Positions 6,301 to 10,114 of a stretch of 10,114 nucleotides of DNA are shown here, in pieces. Location of the stretch: positions 1-10,114 of the forward strand of contig JAPTJF010000838.1 of the NCBI GenBank assembly GCA_029339195.1, in the 5' to 3' direction. The stretch is from Micractinium sp. NFX-FRZ. Its lineage: Eukaryota; Chlorophyta; Trebouxiophyceae; Chlorellales; Chlorellaceae. A program made the translations under genes and the position numbers. A model generated the notes under the pieces. That model searched no databases. It saw only the letters and a program-made list of their open reading frames with translations, and was not told the DNA's origin. Each line of letters begins with the position of its first letter. Position 1 is the stretch's first letter.

Positions 6301-8491
6301 ATGGCGACGGCACCAGGGCAATGAAGAGCAGGGCAGCGTAGCGCGGCTGCTGCAGGGCAGAAGAAGCGGGCAGGCGGCAGCCACGCACCGCGTCCGCCGC
6401 CGCCAGACTCTCCCGTCCAATCTCCATCGTCGACGTGTGTGGTATAGGCGACTGAGGAGCCTGCAGGCATTGAGATGCAGGGCAGGGAAGGGGCAGCAGC
6501 GGCAGCGCAGGTCGGCAGCAGCAGCGCAGGCTAGCGGCGGCGACTGATGATGCCTGAACACCCCACGGCTTTGTGCTCCCCCCATGCACAGCAGGGGGAC
6601 ATCTGCATGCCAGGCTGGCGGCGAGCCAGAACTTAAGAGGCAAGGCCGGCTGCTGCCGCCGCGCTGGCACTCTTCCGCATGTGCTGAATCCAGCCTGGCA
6701 CTCTGCTGCATGGCTGCCAACTCCACACAACAGAAGGAGGCACCCTGCTGCGGCGTCACACCTGGCGCCACCTGCTGGGCGCCTGCTGCCATGCTGGCAC
6801 ACCAGCCCCCCGACCACAGCATGCCCAGCATAGCATACCTGGCACCAGCTGCTGGATGGCCGCTGCATACGCCTGCCTCAGCTCCGGCGTCACCGCCCCC
6901 GGTGCCTTGTCGTACCACGCAACCGTGATCATCCCAGCCGGCTGCGACCCCGCCAGCCCAGCGACCACGTCGCCGGTGCTGTCGGCCTGCAGGGGGCGGG
7001 CAATCTCTTCAGCAGGTGTGCTGCCTGGTCCGCTCCGACGTGCGTGGCATGCGCCTCCGGCTGGCAGTCCTGCCCCCTGCTGCCCCATTTGATATATATA
7101 TTTGTTATTCTCTGTACAAGAGCATTTGGTTTGCCTGGGCGGGCCGGCACGCGCCCAGCTGCCAGCCCGCACCCGCCAGCTTCCAGCAGGCCCACACGCG
7201 CAGTTGGGTCGAAGCTGTTTCGACGCCCCCATGCCGCCTGACTGCGCATGCCTCACGCTGCATCGCTGTATCGACTGCAACTAGACCCACCCGCACTCCA
7301 CATGCCGGCACCAGCCTGCCCGCCCCGCCCCGGCTCCCCAGCTACCCACCAGGAACGGCACCGACAGCACTTCCAGGTGCACGCGCCCAAAGCGGCGCTG
7401 GTCAAAGAAGCGGCCCAGGTTGCCGCCGCGCAGCTGCGCCGCCATGGCCTGGGCGGCCACCGCCCCGGCGCGCACGGGGCCGGGGAACAGCGCCACGGTG
7501 TGCACCACCTGCCCCAAGTCCGTTGGCCCAATGGCGACAGGCAGGATGGTGGCGTCTGCACATTGGGGGCACACGCCAACAAGGCAGCAGCAAGTGCGTG
7601 GAGCGGCGCGGCGGCGGCAGGAAGCCAGGGTGCTGCGGCGGGAAGCGGCACGGCACAGCGCAAGCACGGCGCAAGACAGCACAGGGGTGTCCTGGAAAGG
7701 AGGCCGTGAGCACAGCGGCACCGCCGATTGCAGCCGCACCGCCACCCGCAGCAGCGCAGGGTGCCCCAGCGCTCCCGTCTCCCCTGGCAACTTCGGATCG
7801 ACACGAGGAGCACACGCACCCGGCACCATGCGCAGCAGGGACTGCTTGAAGGCCAGCTTGACTGCAGGGGTGAACTGGCTGCGCTCGCGGATGCCCAGCA
7901 AGGTGATGCCAAAGAACAGGGCGGCACGCGGGCAGCGCGCGGTGCCGCCCGCCGCCTCTGCTGCCGCCGCCACAATCCTGCAGCAGGGGATGGGCGAGGG
8001 GGGAGGGCAGGTGGTGCGGCGGCGCCAATGGGCGCGTGATGGGAGTGGCTGCTGGGGGGTGGCGGAGGGCGTCCCTGCCCAGAAGCTGCGGGCACGTCAC
8101 CGCCGCCACTAAGCGCCCAATGGGCGGGTAGGACCGGCGCCGGCACGCTCCCGTGCACACAGTGCGATCATGACCGCTGGCATCCACTAAGGCGGGAGAA
8201 ACCGTGCAGCCCAGAGCTTTGAAGAGACGGAGCGATGTACCAGATACTGCTGGCTCGCCCACCTGTCCTCCAGCAGCGCCGCGGCTGGCACGGGAGCGGC
8301 ATACGTCCATGTAGAAGGTGTGGGCGGCGCAGCCAGAGCTCCGGTGGCGACCTGCGAGCAAGGCATGAGCTCAGTGACTCCCAGATCTCCCAGCGGTGTT
8401 TTAGCTGCGCCAAAACCATGCAGGCACTCACAAGTACTAGTAGATGGAGCGCGGCCGCTCGCAGGCCGCGGAGCGGCGGGTGTTTCCGCAT
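1..8491 (-). CDS. Large secreted modular HRGP-type extracellular-matrix glycoprotein (18 exons seen, 3' end missing)
   Basis: Split gene with exons, in order: 8491-8432, 8351-8263, 7977-7820, 7555-7350, 6986-6839, 6460-6389, 6041-5938, 5650-5575, 5231-5130, 4953-4631, 4073-3795, 3439-3335, 3147-2863, 2526-2402, 2239-1302, 1174-972, 755-671 and about 369-1 (open). Every junction joins in phase without a stop; sixteen of the first seventeen introns are GT-AG and one (intron 10) is GC-AG. An in-frame TGA at 8506-8504 fixes the ATG at 8491. Layout: signal peptide (1 to about 28), three alpha/beta modules (about 65-395), four FnIII-like modules (396-805), Pro-rich (806-1023), Cys-x-x-Gly segment (1024 to about 1160), second Pro-rich (to the edge). 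At least eleven N-x-S/T sequons and the Ser-Pro tracts point to a heavily N- and O-glycosylated secreted protein. The cell-wall/matrix role is inferred from HRGP knowledge; no enzyme motif is visible. The architecture recalls pherophorins (globular-HRGP-globular), but I do not see a clear pherophorin domain. Confidence 0.85.
571..603. repeat. Poly-C run joined to a CA repeat
   Basis: An almost pure C run (571-593) runs into (CA)n up to 603, inside intron 17. On the transcribed sense it reads TG repeat then poly-G, which is a poor context for a splice acceptor. Confidence 0.95.
671..755 (-). CDS. Exon 17: Cys-x-x-Gly segment, second cycle
   Basis: Residues 1092-1120: begins CPAGGCMTISASVAEASG and ends ILSLQDV before a split Gly. 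Acceptor CCCCATGCAG, strong donor G|GTGAGT, phase 1 end. The C-x-x-G followed by alternating hydrophobic residues repeats the theme of exon 16. Intron 17 (about 370-670) is about 300 nt and contains the poly-C/CA tract at 571-603. Confidence 0.78.
972..1174 (-). CDS. Exon 16: Cys-x-x-Gly segment, first cycle
   Basis: Residues 1024-1091, beginning EVYNLDVSPPGQLTPCACG. The key stretch is CACGYAVSFQVGF, then GGTEYVSSVGSYCSSG and two sequons (NAT, NAT). Acceptor CCCTTGCAG, donor GCG|GTGAGT, phase 0. The C-x-x-G-strand-V-G-(x)n-V-x-S-V-G-x-x-C pattern suggests a small beta-rich lectin-like (possibly jacalin-like) domain, but this is a guess from pattern alone. Intron 16 is 216 nt. Confidence 0.82.
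1302..2239 (-). CDS. Exon 15: FnIII-like module 4 and main Pro-rich segment
   Basis: Residues 711-1024, the largest exon (938 nt). It starts APTITATRALSPTAGSVDV. Module 4 is Cys-rich (Cys739, 747, 754, 761, 770, 787) and carries TPLATYNITAVCVTVDGL, the same hallmark as modules 1-3, with an NIT sequon. From residue 806 it turns into PPQPTPPSPP-type sequence to the exon end (PPPPPPIFG). Acceptor CTGCAG, donor G|GTATGT, phase 1. Intron 15 is 127 nt. Confidence 0.9.
1303..1956 (-). other. Main HRGP (Pro-rich) domain
   Basis: About 218 residues of almost pure Pro/Ser with Glu, Gln, Arg and Thr spacers. Two parts can be told apart: an irregular PPPSPPPP-like part with a short interruption (AGAVSPPDAQAAS), and a regular part of 11-residue units (PPSPEPPSPPQ). 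In green algae such Ser-Pro and Pro-Pro runs form rigid polyproline-II rods with hydroxylated, arabinosylated Pro; that modification is inferred here. Confidence 0.9.
1355..1590 (-). repeat. 33-bp coding tandem repeat, about seven copies
   Basis: Period-33 repeat inside exon 15, seen as recurring ggctcagggctgggcgg on the plus strand at 33-base steps. Each copy codes one PPSPEPPSPP(Q/T/R) unit; the last position and one Ser vary between copies. Because the unit is a multiple of three, copy-number change would keep the frame. Confidence 0.9.
2241..2270. repeat. GCAG tetranucleotide microsatellite at an acceptor
   Basis: About five GGCA units directly next to the exon 15 start. On the sense strand it is a CCTG repeat, so the microsatellite is itself the pyrimidine-rich tract of the acceptor. 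Confidence 0.95.
2402..2526 (-). CDS. Exon 14: end of FnIII-like module 3
   Basis: Residues 670-711. YIVRVTGVDAAGKQ is the strand F/G equivalent of YNITVDGVTKTGK, and KNFKTPA ends the module. A Gly/Pro-rich linker (GAAPPTGPAGS) follows. Acceptor GCGGTGCAG, donor GA|GTGAGG, phase 2 end. Intron 14 is 162 nt and ends in a CCTG tetranucleotide repeat. Confidence 0.88.
2863..3147 (-). CDS. Exon 13: end of FnIII-like module 2, most of module 3
   Basis: Residues 575-669. YNITVDGVTKTGK continues module 2, which ends at ISTPP (about 601). Module 3 follows with YLWFFRNVTGCTPCPSSCC, the variant Cys cluster, and ends GGLRSNTT. Three sequons (NIT, NVT, NTT). Acceptor CACCTGCAG, donor ACG|GTGTGT. It is 285 nt with phase 0 at both ends. 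Intron 13 (2527-2862, 336 nt) contains a CA-rich stretch and no supported gene. Confidence 0.88.
3335..3439 (-). CDS. Exon 12: middle of FnIII-like module 2
   Basis: Residues 540-574, beginning YKFIAKPANCPACPP and ending FPGLKPGTK. It is closely parallel to the first third of exon 11 and has a CPAC pair and an NGT sequon. Acceptor GTGCTGCAG after a T-rich tract; strong donor AAG|GTAAGC. It is 105 nt with phase 0 at both ends, so the exon is a self-contained, skippable block. Confidence 0.9.
3795..4073 (-). CDS. Exon 11: core of FnIII-like module 1, start of module 2
   Basis: Residues 447-539. It begins YEFRVRPASCPRCP (Cys456, Cys459). Then comes the FnIII-like hallmark FPGLLPDTLYNVTVSG, the module end LTFRTPP (about 502-508), and strand A of module 2, ending TSFGK. 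Acceptor CCGTGCAG, donor AAG|GTGGGT. The exon is 279 nt with phase 0 at both ends. Intron 11 (3440-3794, 355 nt) shows no gene. Confidence 0.88.
4631..4953 (-). CDS. Exon 10: end of module 3 and first part of FnIII-like module 1
   Basis: Residues 339-446. It begins SGTNTTMLGATRV and ends AFPADAFVK. A Pro-rich hinge (LGPRPLG) leads at about residue 396 into DPVFLVEAG, taken as strand A of the first FnIII-like module. It has two sequons (NTT, NTS). The acceptor is GCCGCAG. The end AAG|GCAAGC is a GC donor, chosen because it restores phase 0 to exon 11 and matches the K|Y border of module 2. A better-looking GT donor lies 50 nt downstream but would break the frame. Confidence 0.75.
5130..5231 (-). 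CDS. Exon 9: start of alpha/beta module 3
   Basis: Residues 305-339. It has the strand TTLQLVGIIAG and then FDRATKATYLAALRAKLPS, the same strand-helix plan as exons 3 and 5. Acceptor CTGCTGCAG, strong donor A|GTGAGTGAG. At 102 nt with phase 1 at both ends, the exon is frame-neutral. A duplicated acceptor plus exon start lies 78 nt upstream in intron 8. Intron 9 is 176 nt. Confidence 0.85.
5216..5331. repeat. Partial duplication of the exon 9 acceptor and start
   Basis: Copy 1 (5216-5253) spans the exon 9 acceptor and its first codons. Copy 2 (5291-5331), about 75 bases further into intron 8, matches it with one substitution and a 3-base insertion (TGG). Both copies keep the CAG|TGCGCACC acceptor and the same reading frame. 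Confidence 0.9.
5521..5564. repeat. Three 9-mer copies plus CTG triplet run
   Basis: TGCGCAGCG is repeated three times (5521-5547), followed by a CTG run to 5564. It lies in intron 8 just after the exon 8 donor, giving CAG repeats on the sense strand. Confidence 0.95.
5575..5650 (-). CDS. Exon 8: end of module 2
   Basis: Residues 280-305, beginning FGQMHSEDGYGVRWIPG and continuing to PCDG. The acceptor is a textbook pyrimidine tract ending CTGCAG; the donor is GACG|GTGAGC, phase 1 end. An alternative acceptor at 5801 (TTTTTCTAG) would add 50 stop-free codons in the same frame, but their codon choice (TTA, GCA, CAA, AGC) is less exon-like. Intron 8 (5232-5574, 343 nt) carries the 9-mer/CTG repeat and a partial copy of the exon 9 start. 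Confidence 0.75.
5938..6041 (-). CDS. Exon 7: helix of module 2
   Basis: Residues 245-279. It has the strand-like VEKLAMDTVITHSG and the helix NNSAALAAALKTIRQQPGR, including one NNS sequon. Acceptor CTCCTGCAG. The donor AGG|GTGTGG is weak; a GC donor (CAG|GCAAGG) 18 nt further on is an in-frame alternative that would end the exon at 5920. I prefer GTGTGG because GRF then lines up with the GRFF of module 1. Confidence 0.7.
6389..6460 (-). CDS. Exon 6: short linker of module 2
   Basis: Residues 221-245, beginning SSVAYTTHVDDGDW and ending in a Gly run (SGGGGR). Acceptor AATGCCTGCAG, donor GTGCGT. At 72 nt it starts and ends in phase 1, so it could be skipped without shifting the frame. The strand-like SVAYTTHV corresponds to the strand opening exon 4. 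Intron 6 (6042-6388, 347 nt) shows no other supported feature. Confidence 0.75.
6839..6986 (-). CDS. Exon 5: start of alpha/beta module 2
   Basis: Residues 172-221. Acceptor CCCCCTGCAG, donor GTATGC, phase 1 end. After ADSTGDVVAGLAG comes the strand GMITVAWYDKAPG and the helix TPELRQAYAAAIQQLVPG, parallel to exon 3. Intron 5 (6461-6838, 378 nt) is GC-rich with scattered CTG/GCAG; I see no gene in it. Confidence 0.85.
7091..7101. repeat. TA dinucleotide run in intron 4
   Basis: GATATATATAT in an otherwise GC-rich intron. It is the only perfect TATATATA in the window, but it lies far inside the gene, so a promoter role is not supported. Confidence 0.9.
7350..7555 (-). CDS. Exon 4: second half of alpha/beta module 1
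   Basis: Residues 103-171. The acceptor is AATGTGCAG; the donor GTGGGT leaves phase 0. It gives a strand (ATILPVAIG), a second strand (VVHTVALFPG), a helix (GAVAAQAMAAQL) and a last strand (RVHLEVLSVPFL). With exon 3 this makes a beta-alpha-beta-beta-alpha-beta order, as in ferredoxin-like or SEA-like folds; the fold is inferred from the pattern only. Intron 4 (6987-7349, 363 nt) holds a TATATATA run and nothing coding that I can support. Confidence 0.85.
7820..7977 (-). CDS. Exon 3: first half of alpha/beta module 1
   Basis: Residues 50-103. Acceptor CTGCAG, donor GTGCGT, phase 1 end. After an Ala-rich lead-in it has a beta strand (ALFFGITLLGI, 69-79), then FTP and an amphipathic helix (about 87-100) ending in VPG. 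This strand - F-T - helix - V-P/G pattern recurs in exons 5 and 9. Intron 3 is 264 nt. Confidence 0.85.
8263..8351 (-). CDS. Exon 2: signal-peptide end and linker
   Basis: Residues 21-50. The acceptor is CTTGCTCGCAG. Joined to exon 1 it gives LHLLVLVATGALA followed by APPTPSTW, so the h-region is completed and an A-L-A cleavage site forms (cut predicted after about residue 27). The rest is an Ala/Pro-rich linker. It ends in phase 2 at GGACAG|GTGGGC. Intron 2 is 285 nt (7978-8262). Confidence 0.85.
8432..8491 (-). CDS. Exon 1: start codon and first half of signal peptide
   Basis: Encodes residues 1-20, beginning MRKHPPLRGLR and then a hydrophobic stretch (AAALHLLVL). It ends in phase 0 at a GTGAGT donor (8431-8426). 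The basic start followed by a hydrophobic core is the n- and h-region of a secretory signal. Intron 1 is only 80 nt. Reading on through the donor stays open but loses the cleavage-site motif, so splicing is the better reading. Confidence 0.85.
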
Positions 8492-8503
8492 GGCAGGATG
8501 GCC

Positions 8504-8533
8504 TCAAGCGGGCTCCTCTGCAGCAAAGCTCAT
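8504..8533 (-). other. Short upstream ORF (9 codons)
   Basis: ATG at 8533-8531 codes MSFAAEEPA and stops at TGA 8506-8504, 12 bases before the main ATG and in its frame. It would be translated first if the transcript starts upstream of 8533. The transcript start is not known. Confidence 0.5.
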
Positions 8534-8849
8534 CGTTATGTACAATGTATCGACTTGTGTGACTTGCCCGTCCGGTGGCTGCACTTGCCCGGCTGCCAGC
8601 GGGGCGGCCCACCCAGCTGCCAGGCGGGGTAGGGCAGCTAGCTGGAGGAGGAGGAGCGTGGCTGAATGTGGATGGCTGCTGTGTGCCAGTCCACATAGGA
8701 ATTTCCCTAACGGGTGCCTTACCCTCGTTGTAAGCGCAAGATCAAGCTGGCTGGCCCTGCCGTGCTGCCGCCACAGGCCCGGCCCGCCAAAGAGCGGGTG
8801 CGGCGCCAGCCTGGCACTTGCCCTCCCGCCAGCAGCCAGATCGCTGTCA

Positions 8850-9015
8850 AAATGCGCTCAAACAATTTCGATGGTCTTGAATCGTCTTGAAACGGATGTC
8901 AGCTCACGTGGGCAGCCTCTCTGCATGCAGAGACATTTGAGCCGTTAAAAATATTTCAGATTTCAAAAAGATCTGGGGCCCCGTCTGCTGCAAATTGCAT
9001 ACAATTAATTAATAT
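8850..9015. promoter_or_regulatory. Candidate promoter-side elements: CACGTG box, palindrome, AT-rich tract
   Basis: Located 360-525 bases upstream of the main ATG. A CACGTG (G-box/E-box core) is at 8905-8910. A perfect 16-base palindrome, TCTCTGCATGCAGAGA, is at 8918-8933. An AT-rich tract (about 8938-9015, with AAAAATATTT and ATTAATTAAT) stands out from the GC-rich surroundings. No clear TATA box lies close to the ATG. The stretch 8534-8850 holds no gene that I can support. The regulatory role is inferred. Confidence 0.3.
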
Positions 9016-9189
9016 GCTCCAGTACAGAGATGGGAGGGCGCCAAGGAACCCTGGGGCAGGAACCCTTGCGGCAGTGGGAAACTCTTTCTGACCCCAGACC
9101 CCTGAATATTGTCAAGGGCACTTGAATCAGGCGGCCCCAGCCGCATAATGTGTCTCGTTCCAGTCCTCCAAAACGAGCACCTTGCCGGG

Positions 9190-9848
9190 TTTCCCTGCCC
9201 CTCGGGCATGGCGGTGGGCACACCACCTCACGGACACATCAGGCACGGGCCCTTCAGGCCTGCAGCGCCCTTTGCAGCAGCCGTGAGACACAAGTGTGAA
9301 AGTGCAAGCGCAGGACGAGAGCGTGGATGTATTGAACAAGCAAGTGCAGCAGTACGGCTGGCGGGGCGGTCCGCTCACCGCGGGAGCGGGGGTGCGCTGA
9401 CGTGGCACCCAGGGCGCCCACACAAAGTCTGGAATTGGGCGGCTCGGCGCCGTTTTAAGCACCATGCTGCTTTCACTACTGTTATTGATACACTCAGGAG
9501 GGCAGACAGGAAGGCAGCAGCTCACCGTCTGCCCCCATGGCCCCTCACCTACCCCACTCACAGGGGTGCCGTGCTGCACAGGGCGGGGGGTCCCCTGCCG
9601 TTCGGGGAGGCGGTGGGCACCCCCACCACACTGACACACCAAGCAGGGGGTCTCCAGCCCCTGTGGAAACGATTTGCACGCGCTGGGAAAACGGGAGAAG
9701 TTCAGTGTGCTAGCAGCAGTGTGGCCCACTCACCGCTGAGGGGGACGAGCTGACGTGGCGATAAGACACACCAAATGCCAAGTTCAATGGCGTCGACCGA
9801 CATCGTTTCAAGCATTGCAATGTTGTCAATCTTGTTTATGATATTTAC
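9190..9848. repeat. Diverged tandem duplication upstream of the gene
   Basis: Copy A about 9190-9492 and copy B about 9588-9848. Shared landmarks are GCGGTGGGCA (9211 and 9610), GCTGACGTGGC (9396-9406 and 9749-9759) and a TATCA(A)TAAAC-like stretch on the minus strand (near 9490 and 9845). The offset is about 353 bases at one end and 399 at the other, so one copy has about 46 bases more. Both keep a GGTGAG donor-like site on the minus strand just after the GCCACGTCAGC block. Identity looks roughly 60-70% by eye. It could be a decayed repeat or duplicated exons of an unidentified minus-strand transcript. Confidence 0.55.
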
Positions 9849-10031
9849 CGGAGGGGGCCGCCAAGGCGCCGACGTGCAGCGTGGTTTGCAGGACCACGGC
9901 TCCTCGTCCAGCGGGATGGGCCTGGGGGCCATGGAAGGTCGCTGCTCAGTCTTGGGCCTTCACCTGGGCTTCCCGTCACGCTGGGCACGTCGCAGGCGGG
10001 CATGCTTTGGAAGTTGTGCAACTTCCTGTAG

Positions 10032-10112
10032 CTAGCGGTGCACCAGTAGATCCGACTGGTTCTCCCGCATTAGTTCCCTACATTGTAAGCCCGGGTTCTC
10101 AAAATCCCCACC
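10032..10112 (-). other. Short open frame at right edge, possible end of a neighbouring gene
   Basis: On the minus strand a frame enters from the right edge and reads GGDFENPGLQCRELMREN, then QSDLLVHR and a TAG stop at 10034-10032. Its mixed composition (Glu, Asn, Gln, Leu) looks more protein-like than random GC-rich frames. A plus-strand frame (9842 to the edge, no ATG needed to enter it) is also open and includes ALEVVQLPVASGAPVDPTG. They overlap, so at most one is likely real. Not recognised. Confidence 0.2.
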
Positions 10113-10114
10113 TT

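Noticed and set aside
5371..6547. Plus-strand Cys/Ala-rich ORFs
   Set aside because: Shadows across exons 6-8 and introns of the minus-strand gene, with no splice or composition support.
7085..7105. TATATATA as a promoter TATA box
   Set aside because: It lies in intron 4, about 1.4 kb inside the gene, with no start codon context next to it; most likely a simple TA run.
7253..8361. Overlapping long minus-strand ORFs in other frames
   Set aside because: They read through introns 2 and 3 and shift against exons 3 and 4; long stop-free frames are expected at this GC content.
8431..8465. Vector polylinker-like run with ACTAGT and GCGGCCGC close together
   Set aside because: It lies inside exon 1 in frame, coding the signal-peptide core, and no vector sequence flanks it; the likeness to cloning sites is chance in GC-rich DNA.
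8187..8696. Longer minus-strand ORF as an alternative N-terminus
   Set aside because: It gives a Pro/Ser/Arg-rich start without a signal sequence; the spliced exon 1-2 model makes a full signal peptide and cleavage site in the frame of exon 3.
10080..10112. GGGTTCTCAAAATCCCC as a tRNA T-arm
   Set aside because: The loop does not match GGTTCGANTCC and no acceptor, D or anticodon stem can be built from the adjacent sequence.

Overview
The window looks like nuclear DNA from a chlorophyte green alga, most likely of the Chlamydomonadales/Volvocales type. The evidence is very GC-rich sequence, many short introns with GTGAGT/GTAAGC donors and CTGCAG acceptors, and long (Ser-Pro)n/(Pro)n tracts of the hydroxyproline-rich glycoprotein (HRGP) kind. 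There is no sign of bacterial organisation, and no RNA gene or CRISPR array.

One gene fills most of the window. It lies on the minus strand, starts at 8491 and runs off the left edge at position 1. I could chain 17 exons with matching reading phases at every junction, plus an 18th, open exon at the edge whose acceptor is weak. The modelled product is at least about 1,240 residues and its C-terminus is missing. From the N-terminus it has: a signal peptide split by intron 1; three diverged alpha/beta modules; four fibronectin-III-like beta modules, three with a Cys-Pro-x-Cys type pair; a Pro-rich segment of about 218 residues with 11-residue repeats; a Cys-x-x-Gly segment that may be a small lectin-like domain; and a second Pro-rich segment of a different (SPPPP) type. 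With at least eleven N-glycosylation sequons, the best reading is a large secreted cell-wall or extracellular-matrix glycoprotein. The exact family is not recognised.

From 8492 to about 9015 lies the presumed 5' leader and promoter side: a nine-codon upstream ORF, a CACGTG box, a perfect 16-base palindrome and an AT-rich tract. From about 9190 to 9850 there is a diverged tandem duplication with splice-donor-like GGTGAG sites at matching places in both copies. The last 260 bases have short open frames on both strands reaching the right edge, which I cannot assign.

All exon borders come from reading splice signals and phase by eye. RNA data would be needed to confirm them.
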